From NCBI RefSeq assembly GCF_030269685.1, contig NZ_BSTT01000015.1, positions 1-64,000 of the forward strand: a DNA stretch of 64,000 bases, written 5' to 3'. Below, piece after piece: positions 46,817 to 54,964 of the stretch. Source of the DNA: Actinomycetospora sp. NBRC 106378. GTDB lineage: Bacteria; Actinomycetota; Actinomycetes; Mycobacteriales; Pseudonocardiaceae. Each line of letters opens with the position of its first letter. Position 1 is the stretch's first letter. Below the pieces are notes generated by a model that worked only from the letters and a program-made list of their open reading frames with translations, had not been told where the DNA came from and made no database searches. The translations under genes were made by a program, and so were the position numbers.

Positions 46817-47571
46817 GCGGCCACGTCCAGTCCGCCGTCGATCGTCACGACCTGCCCCGTGACGAGCCGGCTCGTGGGGGCGGCGAGCGCGGTGATCCAC
46901 GGGACGACGTCGTCGACCTCACCGACCTCGCCGAGCGGCACCGTGGACGCGACCTGGGCGAAGAGCCCCTCGACCGCCGCGGGCGGCATCCCGTTCGCCG
47001 CGTAGGCGTCGGTCCGCACGAAGCCGGGAGCGACGGCGTTGACCCGGACGCCGCGCGGGGCGAGCTCGGCCGCCCAGGAGCGCGTCAGGTTGTCGAGGGC
47101 CGCCTTGCTCGCCCCGTAGACCGACGCCCCCGGCGTCGGGTTGTGGCCGGCCCGGCTCGACACCATCACCACGGCCGCCCCGGCCCGCAGCGTCGGCAGC
47201 AGCCGCCCGGTGAGCAGGAGCGGCCCGAGGAGGTTGGTCGCGAGGACCTCCTGCGCGACGTCCGCGTCGAGCCCGTCGACCGGGGTGAACCGGAAGATGC
47301 CCGCGTTGTGGACGAGGACGTCGACCACCCCGCCGGCGGCCTCGACGGCCTCCGCGACCCGGTCGGCGCCCGCCGCGGTGGCGACGTCCGCGACGACGGG
47401 GACGACGGCGGGGTGCGCCGCGGCGACCTCGGCCAGCCGGTCCGCACGGCGACCGGTGACGACGACCGAGGCGGCACCGGCGTCGGCGAACGCGAGGGCG
47501 GCCGCGCGGCCGATCCCGGAACCTCCCCCGGTGACGACCACCCGGGCGGCGGCGAAGGGTTGATCCGACAT
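46813..47571 (-). CDS. SDR-family oxidoreductase (ketoreductase/dehydrogenase)
   Basis: 252 residues of classical SDR: VVVTGGGSGIGRAAA (cofactor motif), HNAG near 90, catalytic Ser in VMVSSRAG and YxxxK in VYGASKAALDN, then VNAVAPGFVRTDAY. NADP(H) or NAD(H) dependent. Its place in an operon with epoxide hydrolases and a flavoenzyme suggests a tailoring ketoreduction or alcohol oxidation. ATG 47571 is downstream of GGGAG. It overlaps the epoxide hydrolase 2 start (ATGA). Confidence 0.88.
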   Translation of the reverse strand: MSDQPFAAARVVVTGGGSGIGRAAALAFADAGAASVVVTGRRADRLAEVAAAHPAVVPVVADVATAAGADRVAEAVEAAGGVVDVLVHNAGIFRFTPVDGLDADVAQEVLATNLLGPLLLTGRLLPTLRAGAAVVMVSSRAGHNPTPGASVYGASKAALDNLTRSWAAELAPRGVRVNAVAPGFVRTDAYAANGMPPAAVEGLFAQVASTVPLGEVGEVDDVVPWITALAAPTSRLVTGQVVTIDGGLDVAA

Positions 47572-47603
47572 CGTGTGTGTCTCCCTCGGGATCGGGGACC
47601 GCG

Positions 47604-48710
47604 TCAGGCGGCAGCCAGCGCGGCGGGGTAGGTGGTGGTCGCGGCCGTGTCGTAGCGCAGGGCGATGTGGCTGGTCGCGCTGGCGATGTCCCGCCAGAAC
47701 CGCTCCAGCGGCCGCCCCTGGGACAGCCCACCCGTGCCGGCCGCGCCGAGCAGCTCCCCGGCGGCCGCGGCGAGCGACTCGGCCGCGAACGCCGCGTTGC
47801 GCTCGTTGCGCGCCATGGCCAGCGGGGTGAACTCGCGGGTGTCGAGCACCGCGGCGTTCTGCTCGACGAGCAGCCGCGCGGCGTCGATGCGGCCCGAGGC
47901 ACGGACCAGGGCCGTCGCCGCGAGCGGACCGAGCCGCTTCCCGGCGATCGATCCGGTGCAGGCGGCGAGGGCCCCGGCGCCCGCCCCCGCGGCCGGCGCG
48001 ACGAAGGTCAGGCCTCCGACCGCCTGGAACGGCACGTTGTGGACGGGCACCGTGGAGGCGCGGCTGTGCCCCGCGACCAGGTCCGCCCGGGCGAACGACC
48101 GGTGGGCCGGGACCGTGACGTCCTCCACGATCACGGTGTGGGTACCGGTCGCCCGCATCCCGGTGCTGTCCCAGGTCTGCGCGACCGTCACGTCGGCGCG
48201 CGGCAGGAGGAAGAACCGCAGTTCGGGGTCCGCGCCGTCGACGGGGACCCGGGCGCAGAGCAGGACCCAGGCGGCCTCGTCGAGGCCGCTCACGTAGCTC
48301 CAGCGGCCCGTCAACCGCACGTCGCCGCCCGGCCGGACCGCGGCCTGCCCCATGGGTGGGAGTCCGGCGACGACCAGGGCGTCGGGGCCCTCCGCCCAGA
48401 GCTCGGCGTGGCCCTCGGCGGGCAGGTGCGCCGCGAAGCGCGCGGACAACGCGGTCAGCGAGGCCCACCAGGCGGCGGAGGGGCACGCGGCCCCGACCGC
48501 CATCACGGCGCGCGCGAACTCCGTGAACGAGCCCTCGGAGCCGCCGGCCGCGGCCGCCACGAAGTGCCGCGCGAACCCGGCGTCGCGGAGGGCCTCGACG
48601 ACCTCGGGGGCCAGTCGACGGGTCGCGTCGGCCTCGGCCGCGTGGTCGCCGGCGAGGTCCGCGGCCTTCTCGGCGAGGGTGAGCAGTCCGACGTCGTGGA
48701 ACATCGTCAT
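47604..48710 (-). CDS. Acyl-CoA-dehydrogenase-fold flavin monooxygenase (HsaA/ActVA-ORF5-like)
   Basis: About 368 residues. The helical N-terminal domain (LAPEVVEALRDAGFARHFV), the WSYVSGLDEAAWVLL segment and DSTGMRATGTHTVIVEDVTVP are typical of group D flavin monooxygenases with acyl-CoA dehydrogenase fold. Such enzymes hydroxylate aromatic polyketides with reduced FMN/FAD from a separate reductase. The catalytic Glu of true acyl-CoA dehydrogenases is not evident. Two ATG codons (48710, 48704) are possible. I list the first. Same strand and probably same operon as the SDR. Confidence 0.78.
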   Translation of the reverse strand: MTMFHDVGLLTLAEKAADLAGDHAAEADATRRLAPEVVEALRDAGFARHFVAAAAGGSEGSFTEFARAVMAVGAACPSAAWWASLTALSARFAAHLPAEGHAELWAEGPDALVVAGLPPMGQAAVRPGGDVRLTGRWSYVSGLDEAAWVLLCARVPVDGADPELRFFLLPRADVTVAQTWDSTGMRATGTHTVIVEDVTVPAHRSFARADLVAGHSRASTVPVHNVPFQAVGGLTFVAPAAGAGAGALAACTGSIAGKRLGPLAATALVRASGRIDAARLLVEQNAAVLDTREFTPLAMARNERNAAFAAESLAAAAGELLGAAGTGGLSQGRPLERFWRDIASATSHIALRYDTAATTTYPAALAAA

Positions 48711-48723
48711 CCCCGGCCGCGGG

Positions 48724-49224
48724 TCACGCCGCACGCGGCGGGACGCGGCGGGCGACGACCTCGGCGTACTGCTCGAGCGTCGGCCCCGGGCTGGGTCCCT
48801 GCAGCGCCGCGTGGATCCCGGGGGCGATCTCGCCGTGCCGGTCGAGCCGCGCGTGGGTCAGGGCGACCTCACAGGTGCCGGGGCCCGTCGGGGTCACGTC
48901 GACCTCGATGAGGCTCGCCAGCGCGTCGTCGTACACGGGGCGCCAGCCGGGCCCCATCCGCCAGGTCAGGACGAGCCGGCGCGGGCGGTCCCACTCGACG
49001 ACCGTGCCCCAGTCGATCGTGGTGCCGTCGGCCCCGGTCTCGTAGTACCGACCACCGAAGACCGGCTCGATGGTGATCGAGCGCCGGTCGGTCACGAACA
49101 CGTGGTGGGCGGGCCACCACTCCAGGGGGCGCTGGGCGAAGACGTCGAACGCCTCCTCGGGGGTGGCCTCGACCTCGACCGCCTTGCGGACGTCGGGGAC
49201 CTCACCGGCGGGAACAGCGGTCAC
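48724..49224 (-). CDS. SRPBCC (START-like/AHSA1) domain protein
   Basis: 166 residues with the START-like pattern VRKAVEVEATPEEAFDVFAQRPLEWWPAHH, GGRYYETGADGTTIDWGTVVEWDRPRRLVLTWRM and a long C-terminal helix. Members bind hydrophobic ligands, and some are polyketide cyclases. Here it heads a leftward operon with the flavoenzyme, SDR and epoxide hydrolase 2, so a cyclase or carrier role is plausible. GTG 49224 follows AGGAGG. A SARP-like element ends 56 bp upstream. Confidence 0.78.
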   Translation of the reverse strand: MTAVPAGEVPDVRKAVEVEATPEEAFDVFAQRPLEWWPAHHVFVTDRRSITIEPVFGGRYYETGADGTTIDWGTVVEWDRPRRLVLTWRMGPGWRPVYDDALASLIEVDVTPTGPGTCEVALTHARLDRHGEIAPGIHAALQGPSPGPTLEQYAEVVARRVPPRAA

Positions 49225-49279
49225 GATTCCTCCTGCGGGTCGAACGGGTGCCTCTGCGTCCACGACCCTGGGGGCGCGA

Positions 49280-49308
49280 CCTCGGGCCCCGATCGGACCT
49301 CGCTCGAA
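49280..49308 (-). promoter_or_regulatory. Putative SARP-binding element of the SRPBCC operon promoter
   Basis: On the minus strand: TTCGAGC-N4-TCCGATC-N4-CCCGAGG with 11-bp period, ending 56 bp before the GTG at 49224. The outer heptamers are identical to those at 32340-32368. Confidence 0.55.
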
Positions 49309-49320
49309 CGGCGTGGCGCC

Positions 49321-49355
49321 GTGAGTTCTTCACAGGTGGGCGGTGACCCGGTCAC
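49321..49355. promoter_or_regulatory. Tandem GTGA-N5-TCAC palindromes upstream of the RiPP precursor
   Basis: Two 13-bp palindromes, GTGAGTTCTTCAC (49321-49333) and GTGACCCGGTCAC (49343-49355), have centres 22 bp apart, about two helical turns. A near-copy of the first occurs upstream of the SARP gene (54952-54964). They are likely operators of a shared dimeric regulator. Confidence 0.5.
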
Positions 49356-49414
49356 TGGTTTGGATCGCGCCGCGATGGGGTACTGGTGTCACCTTTTCGA
49401 GTGAGGAGCCCGAG

Positions 49415-49561
49415 ATGCCGAACCACGAGTCCCGCGCCACGGCCACCCCCCTGGTCATCGAGTTCCTGCCGTTCGACGCCCCGCCCGCGGCGTCCGGGGC
49501 ACTGCTGGTGACCTACTGCGTCGAGGTCCCCGCCGCGCCGCAGCCGCACGAGCACGGCTGA
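49415..49561 (+). CDS. Candidate RiPP (TOMM-type) precursor peptide, 48 aa
   Basis: The 48-residue product starts MPNHESRATATPLVIEFLPF, then a Pro/Ala stretch, ALLVTYCVEVP and a C-terminal tail PAAPQPHEHG. A single Cys35 with Thr33 and Ser27 are the possible cyclodehydration sites. The hydrophobic LVIEFLPF near 13-20 may be the recognition segment. It ends 3 bp before the RRE/E1-YcaO gene and starts after GTGAGGAGC, so the pair is one operon. Small size, position and absence of any known domain support a precursor. The core and modification are inferred. Confidence 0.65.
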   Translation: MPNHESRATATPLVIEFLPFDAPPAASGALLVTYCVEVPAAPQPHEHG

Positions 49562-49564
49562 GTC

Positions 49565-51808
49565 GTGGCGGGCGAGCAGCGCATCGGGTGGCGCCGCCAC
49601 CTGCGCCCGACGGTCCTCGCCGGCGGTGGGGTCGCGCTCGAGGACGAGCGCGGGGTCGTCGTCCTGCGGGGGACCCACGTCGCGCCGGTCTCCCGGTGGC
49701 TCGACGGCTCCCGGAGCCGCGCCGAGCTGATCTCCGGACCGCACGGCCTCGAGCCGGGGGTGGTGGCCGAGCTCCTCGACCGCATCGACACCGCAGGTCT
49801 GCTCGCCCACCACGAGGCGCCCGCGCCGCCGGATCCGCCCCGGGCGGCGCGGCTCGCCCTCTTCGACGCCGCCCGCTGGGACGCCCTCACCGCCGAGGCG
49901 CGCCTCGAGGCGGCGACCGTCCTGGTCCTCGCGCCCGACGGGCTCGACGCCGAGCCGCTGGCCGAGGCGATCCGCCAGGCCGGCGTGGGGCACGTCGAGC
50001 CCGTCGTGGGGCCGCTCCCCCACGATCCGGCGCACCTCGCGGTCGTGCTGTGCCGGGACTACCGCTCCGACGCCGTCGCACGCCTCGCCACGGCACTACG
50101 TGCCGCGGGCGTCCCCTGGCTGCCGGTCCGCCCCGGCAGCCGGGAGGTCTGGCAGGGACCCGTCATCGAGCACGGGACCGGTCCCTGCTGGGACTGCCTG
50201 CGGACCCGGGTGCTCGCGAACCGCCCGCTCGTCGCGGAGCACGCCGGGCCGGGCCCCGATCCGGCGCGCCCCGTGCTCGGACTCGCCGTCCACGGGGCCG
50301 CTCTGCTCGCCGCGGTCCGGATCGCCGGGGGCCGCACGGACGAGCCCGCCCGCATCACCACCTCGGACGTGCTCGGGGGCGAGGTCGTCGGTCACCCCGT
50401 CGTCCGCCGCCCGGAGTGCCCCACCTGCGGCGACCCCGACCTGGTCGCCGACCGCGCCCACCGGCCCGTGTCGTTGCGTTCCCGCCCCGCCGACGGGCCC
50501 GGGCTGCGTCCCGAGCCCGCCTGGCGGACCCGGGAACGTCTCGCCCCCCTCGTCGACCCGCTCACCGGGGTCGTCCGGTCGGTCCGGCGGGACGAGCGCG
50601 GCCCGACGACCCTGCGGTCCTTCCGTTCCGGCGCCAACCCCGCGGCCGCCCCGGCCGACGGCACCGCGGGACTCGCGGGCCTGCGCAGTGCGCTCCGCGG
50701 ACTCACCGGGGGCAAGGGCACGACCGATCTCGACGCCGAGCTGGGCGCCATCTGCGAGTCCGTCGAGCGGTCGTCCGGGGCCTTCCACGGCGACGAGGCC
50801 ACCGTGCGCGGCAGCCTGCGGTCGCTCGGCCCCGACGCGATCCACCCCGACCGGTGCCGGCTGCAGGACCCGCGCCAGCTCGCCGGCCGCGACGTCTGGA
50901 ACCGCGAGCACTCCCCGTTCCAGCGGGTGCTCGACCCGTTCGACCCCGACGAGGAGATGGACTGGACGCCCGTCTGGTCGCTCAGCGCCCGGCGCCACCG
51001 GCTGCTGCCGACCGGGATGCTCTACTACGGCGCCCCCGGTCCGACGAGTGTCGCCGCGGACTCGAACGGCTGCGCCGCGGGCGCGACCGTCGAGGACGCG
51101 GTCCTGCAGGGCATGCTCGAGCTCGTCGAGCGGGACGCCGTGGCGATCTGGTGGTACGACCGCTCCCGGGTCCCCGGGATCGAGCTCGACGCGACGGACG
51201 ACCCGTGGATCGCCGAGGTCCTCGCCGCGCACGCGTCGATGGGCCGGGAGGTGTGGGCCCTCGACGTGTCCGCCGACCTCGGCGTCCCGGTCGTCGTCGC
51301 CCTCTCCCGGCGGACCGACGGGGACCGGGAGGACATCGCCCTGGGTTTCGGCGCCCATCCCGACCCCGGGGCCGCGCTGCGCCGCGCGCTGTGCGAGCTG
51401 AACCAGATGATGCCCGCCTTCGTCGAGCCGGGCCCGCTCCTCGAGCAGGCCGCCACCGACCCGGACCTGGCGACGTGGCTGCGGACGGCCACCGTCGAGA
51501 ACCAGCCGTACCTGCGCCCGCTGCCCGGCGGGGCCGGGGCGCCGCGGCCGCGCGGCGACGGGTGGGACCTGCTCACCGAGATCGACGCCCTCCGTGGCCG
51601 CATCGAGTCGGCCGGGTCCGAGCTGCTCGTGCTCGACCAGACCCGGCCCGACGTCGGGCTGCCGGTCGTGCGGGTGATCGCCCCCGGTCTCCGGCACTGG
51701 TGGTCGAGGCTCGCTCCAGGGAGGCTCTACCAGGTTCCGGTCACGTTGGGCCGCCGGCGGAGGCCTCTGGCGTTCGAGGACCTGAACCCGGTGCCCATGT
51801 TCCTGTGA
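49565..51808 (+). CDS. TOMM cyclodehydratase: RRE-E1-like/YcaO fusion
   Basis: 747 residues. Residues about 12-85 form a PqqD/RRE-like winged helix for leader binding. An E1-like domain follows (about 100-330), with Zn ligands C208/C211 and C285/C288 (GPCWDC, PECPTC). The YcaO domain (about 370-747) has SNGCAAGATVEDAVLQGMLE, LVERDAVAIWWYD, GAHPDPGAALRRALCELNQ (nucleotide and Mg binding) and ends PVPMFL, the proline-rich C terminus of azoline-forming YcaOs. It activates amide oxygens with ATP to cyclise Cys/Ser/Thr. GTG start 3 bp after the precursor stop. No SagB-type oxidase is nearby, so azolines rather than azoles are expected. Confidence 0.88.
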   Translation: MAGEQRIGWRRHLRPTVLAGGGVALEDERGVVVLRGTHVAPVSRWLDGSRSRAELISGPHGLEPGVVAELLDRIDTAGLLAHHEAPAPPDPPRAARLALFDAARWDALTAEARLEAATVLVLAPDGLDAEPLAEAIRQAGVGHVEPVVGPLPHDPAHLAVVLCRDYRSDAVARLATALRAAGVPWLPVRPGSREVWQGPVIEHGTGPCWDCLRTRVLANRPLVAEHAGPGPDPARPVLGLAVHGAALLAAVRIAGGRTDEPARITTSDVLGGEVVGHPVVRRPECPTCGDPDLVADRAHRPVSLRSRPADGPGLRPEPAWRTRERLAPLVDPLTGVVRSVRRDERGPTTLRSFRSGANPAAAPADGTAGLAGLRSALRGLTGGKGTTDLDAELGAICESVERSSGAFHGDEATVRGSLRSLGPDAIHPDRCRLQDPRQLAGRDVWNREHSPFQRVLDPFDPDEEMDWTPVWSLSARRHRLLPTGMLYYGAPGPTSVAADSNGCAAGATVEDAVLQGMLELVERDAVAIWWYDRSRVPGIELDATDDPWIAEVLAAHASMGREVWALDVSADLGVPVVVALSRRTDGDREDIALGFGAHPDPGAALRRALCELNQMMPAFVEPGPLLEQAATDPDLATWLRTATVENQPYLRPLPGGAGAPRPRGDGWDLLTEIDALRGRIESAGSELLVLDQTRPDVGLPVVRVIAPGLRHWWSRLAPGRLYQVPVTLGRRRRPLAFEDLNPVPMFL

Positions 51809-51837
51809 GCGGCCGCGGGCCGGGGACGGAGGAGACG

Positions 51838-52554
51838 ATGCCGGTGGCCACCAGCCTGCTGAGCGGGGTCCCGCTCTGGTCGCTGCGCGAGGGTCTCGCG
51901 GTCCGGGACGCGGGTCCGGCCGCCCCGGACCCCGCCGTCGACGTGCCCGCCGACCTGCGGGTCTGCGGCCCGTGGATCGACACGGCGGGCTCCTCCGCCC
52001 CGGTCGTGGTCGACGTGCTCGTCCCCCGCCCCTCCCCCGTGCTGCGGGAGGCGCTCCGGCGGATGACCCTCGGGCCGGTCGCCCTGCACAACGTCCGGGG
52101 TCTCGACGAGGCCTACCGCCACTGGCAGTCCGGGCGGGGCGACTGCGGCCCGTGGCGGCGGGTGAAGGAGGCCCTCGACCGCCTCGGCGGCTCCGTCGTC
52201 CCGACGCTGGCGTCCGCCCAGGGCCACGGGCTGCTGCTGTCCCTGCTCGCCACGGCACGCGGCAGCGCCTTCGACCTGGTGCCCACCCCACCCGGGCAGG
52301 CGGTCACCACCGTCGCACGGGCCCACCTGCGCCCGGACGCGCGCGTGCCCGAACTCGTCGCCCCGGGCGCGACCCACCGGGCCGTCCTGCACGATCCCGC
52401 GTCGCTGGCCGTCGTCGAGACCGCGCTGGACCGGGGTGCCGGAACGGTCGGCGAGCTGGCCGCCGCGGCGCGCGTCCCCGGGGAGGTGGCGCGCGACGTC
52501 GTCGGTTACCTCCGCGCCGGCGGGCTCGTCACGGTTGTGAACTCCGGTCCGTGA
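51838..52554 (+). CDS. RiPP-locus protein of unknown function with C-terminal winged-helix-like region
   Basis: 238 residues, not recognised. The N-terminal part includes VCGPWIDTAGSSAPVVVDVL. The middle has VALHNVRGLDEAYRHWQSG and a hydrophobic GHGLLLSLLATA. The last 60 residues (VVETALDRGAGTVGELAAAA...VVGYLRAGGLVTVV) look like a small winged helix. GGAGGAG precedes the ATG at 51838, 30 bp after the YcaO stop. It may help bind the peptide or scaffold the cyclodehydratase. No protease, transporter or oxidase motif is seen. Confidence 0.6.
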   Translation: MPVATSLLSGVPLWSLREGLAVRDAGPAAPDPAVDVPADLRVCGPWIDTAGSSAPVVVDVLVPRPSPVLREALRRMTLGPVALHNVRGLDEAYRHWQSGRGDCGPWRRVKEALDRLGGSVVPTLASAQGHGLLLSLLATARGSAFDLVPTPPGQAVTTVARAHLRPDARVPELVAPGATHRAVLHDPASLAVVETALDRGAGTVGELAAAARVPGEVARDVVGYLRAGGLVTVVNSGP

Positions 52555-52565
52555 CCGCTGCCGTG

Positions 52566-52581
52566 GTGGATCACGATCCAC
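52566..52581. promoter_or_regulatory. GTGGAT-CACG-ATCCAC palindrome and adjacent -10 box (TAGTGT, 52582-52587)
   Basis: A perfect 6-bp inverted repeat abuts a TAGTGT -10 candidate, 13 nt before the first possible GTG of the histidine kinase. A regulator bound here would overlap the -35/-10 region. Confidence 0.4.
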
Positions 52582-52600
52582 TAGTGTCGGTGGTCCGACC

Positions 52601-54922
52601 GTGACTCACGGGGGGCCGGGGACCGTGGACGAGCAGCAGGCCCAGTCGCACGACACCGCCCTCGAGCCCGGCCCGGACGCCGAGCCGGACCCCGTCGCCG
52701 CCGCCCCGCTCGCGACCGTCGCGACGGTCGTCGTGGTCCTCGGGTTCGCCTCGAACGCCCTCGTCTACGCCCTCCTGGGACGGACGAACGGTCCGCTCGT
52801 CCTGCCGGACGCGGTCCGTATCACCGTCGCCGTGATCGCCGCCGGCGCGATCGTCGGCCTGCAGCTCGGGTTCCTGGGTCTCCGTTCGACACGGGTGCCG
52901 CGCCCCTACCGGCTGGCGGCCCTCGCGGTGCAGGCCGTCCTGATCCTCGTGCCGTGGGCCTGGTCGGGGATCTACTGGGGTGGCCTCCTCGGGTTCCTCG
53001 CCGGCAACCTGCTCGGCGTCGTCCGGGGCCCGGCCGCACGGTGGTGCTACGCCGCCGTCGTCCTCCTCGGCGGGGTGCTCGCGTATCTCGTCCCCGTCGA
53101 GGCCTTCGACTGGGCCTACGTGACCTTCCAGACCGCCCTGACCGGGCTGATCATCTACGGTCTGGGCGCGCTGCAGCGGCTGCTGCGCGAGCTGGGGCGC
53201 ACCGGTTCCGAGCTCGCGGAGTTCGCGGCGGTCGCCGCGCGCCTCCGGTTCACCGAGGAGCTCGACCGCCTGCTGGGCAGGCGGCTGTCCGCCCTCGCCC
53301 TGCGCTGCGAGCTGGTCGGTCGCCAGATCACCACCCGGCCGGTCGATGCCGCCGGCCACCTCGGCTCCGTGGCCGGTGCCGCGCGGGACGCCCTCGCCGA
53401 CGTCCGCCGCGTCGTCCGCAGCTATCGCGGGGCCGCCCTGGAGGAGGAGGTCGCGCGGGCCAGGAGCGCCCTCGAGGCGGCCGGGGTCCGGACCACGGTC
53501 GACCTCGGCGGGGCCGGGCTCGACGGCGCCGACGACCTCATCACGCTCCTGCGCGCGGCCACCGACGACGTCCTCGGCCGCCCCGGCGTGCACCGGTGCG
53601 GGATCACCGTCGTCCGCCGCGACACCACGGTCGGCATCGAGGTGGAGGCGGACGGCGCGCCAGGCCCGCCGGCCACCGCGGAGGAGCTGAGGGAGGCGGT
53701 CGTCGCCTCGGGGGGCTCGCTCTCCGTCGTCACCGCGCCGAGGTACGCGCTGCAGGTCGTCCTCCCGCGGACCGGCCCCGTGGTCGCACCCGCCCCGCCG
53801 CCCCTGGGCGGGATCGCCGTCCCGCGCCGGGCCACGACCTTCCTGCTCGTCATCCACCTCGGGTACTACCTCAACGCGGTGGTCATCGCCGCCCAGCAGC
53901 TCACGGGCACCGGACCGCTCCTGCTCGGTCTCGCGTGCAACACCGTCGTCCTGGCCCTCCACGCGTGGATCGTCCTCGGCCGCCCGCCCGGCACGGTCGC
54001 GCTCCTCGCCGTCCAGGCCGCCGTGGCGTTCACGCCCGCGGTCCTGCTCGGCGCCGCCCCGGTCGGGCTGACCGGCCTCGTCGCCGGCGCCGTGCTCGTC
54101 GTCCTCCCCCGCCCCGCGGCCGAGATCGGGTTCGTCGCGGTGGTGGCCGCGGTCGCCGCCGCCTCGGCCCTCACCGGCGCGGGGGCGGCGGGCGTGGCCT
54201 ACGGCATCGTCGTGACGCTGGACCAGGGCGCCGTGGTGTACGTCGTGATGCGGCTGCGGTCGGTGGCGGTGCGGCTCGACGCGGCCTACGTGTCGCTCGC
54301 GGAGCTCGCGACGGCCCGCGAGCGGGTCCGGTTCGCCCGCGACCTCCACGATCTCCTCGGCTACACCCTGTCCGCGATCGCGCTGAAGAGCTCGCTCGCG
54401 GCCCGGCTCGTCGGCGCCGGTGACGCGCGGGCCGGCACGGAGGTCGCGGACCTGACCGCGGTCGTGCGCAGCGCCCTCGTCGAGATCGGGGGGCGGGGCG
54501 GGGCGGTGCGCGACCTCCCGGCGGACGACGAGATCGCCTCGGTGACGTCGGTCCTGCGGGCCGCCGACGTCGAGACCGTGGTGGACTGGCGCCGTCCGCC
54601 CCTCACGCCGGAGGTCGAGGGCGTGATCGCCGTCGTGCTGCGGGAGAGCGCCACCAACCTGCTCCGGCACGGGTCACCGACCCGGTGCTCGATCCGGCTC
54701 GAGGAACGCGACGGCCGGGCCGTCCTGCTCATCGAGAACGACGGCGCCGGAGCCCCGTCCGCCGGGTCCGACGGCACCGGGAGCGGTCTGCGCAACCTCC
54801 GCGCCCGGGTGGCCGACGTCGGCGGGACGTTCGCCGCAGGTCCCTGCGGGGCCACGGGCTACCGGGTGAGCGTCGAGGTCCCCGCCCTCGAGCCGGACCG
54901 CGCCCCGGTCGAGGCCCCGTAG
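52601..54922 (+). CDS. Sensor histidine kinase with duplicated membrane-kinase modules, first half lacking the His
   Basis: 773 residues made of two similar halves. Each has a block of transmembrane helices (about 25-180 and 405-565) followed by a HisKA_3-type helical domain. The second half is intact: His583 in RFARDLHDLLGYTLS, N box RESATNLLRHG, G boxes GTGSGLRNLRARV. In the first half the aligned motif is RFTEELDRLLGRRLS, with Asp222 in place of His and a truncated ATPase region. It should sense a membrane or external signal. The response regulator at 59385 is the obvious partner. GTG at 52625 is an alternative start. Confidence 0.8.
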   Translation: MTHGGPGTVDEQQAQSHDTALEPGPDAEPDPVAAAPLATVATVVVVLGFASNALVYALLGRTNGPLVLPDAVRITVAVIAAGAIVGLQLGFLGLRSTRVPRPYRLAALAVQAVLILVPWAWSGIYWGGLLGFLAGNLLGVVRGPAARWCYAAVVLLGGVLAYLVPVEAFDWAYVTFQTALTGLIIYGLGALQRLLRELGRTGSELAEFAAVAARLRFTEELDRLLGRRLSALALRCELVGRQITTRPVDAAGHLGSVAGAARDALADVRRVVRSYRGAALEEEVARARSALEAAGVRTTVDLGGAGLDGADDLITLLRAATDDVLGRPGVHRCGITVVRRDTTVGIEVEADGAPGPPATAEELREAVVASGGSLSVVTAPRYALQVVLPRTGPVVAPAPPPLGGIAVPRRATTFLLVIHLGYYLNAVVIAAQQLTGTGPLLLGLACNTVVLALHAWIVLGRPPGTVALLAVQAAVAFTPAVLLGAAPVGLTGLVAGAVLVVLPRPAAEIGFVAVVAAVAAASALTGAGAAGVAYGIVVTLDQGAVVYVVMRLRSVAVRLDAAYVSLAELATARERVRFARDLHDLLGYTLSAIALKSSLAARLVGAGDARAGTEVADLTAVVRSALVEIGGRGGAVRDLPADDEIASVTSVLRAADVETVVDWRRPPLTPEVEGVIAVVLRESATNLLRHGSPTRCSIRLEERDGRAVLLIENDGAGAPSAGSDGTGSGLRNLRARVADVGGTFAAGPCGATGYRVSVEVPALEPDRAPVEAP

Positions 54923-54951
54923 CCGACCCCTCCCCCGTCACCCGTCGGGGC

Positions 54952-54964
54952 GTGAGTTCCTCAC
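54952..54964. promoter_or_regulatory. GTGA-N5-TCAC palindrome upstream of the SARP gene
   Basis: GTGAGTTCCTCAC differs by one base in the spacer from the copy at 49321-49333 upstream of the RiPP precursor, suggesting shared control. It lies about 150 bp before the SARP start. Confidence 0.45.
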
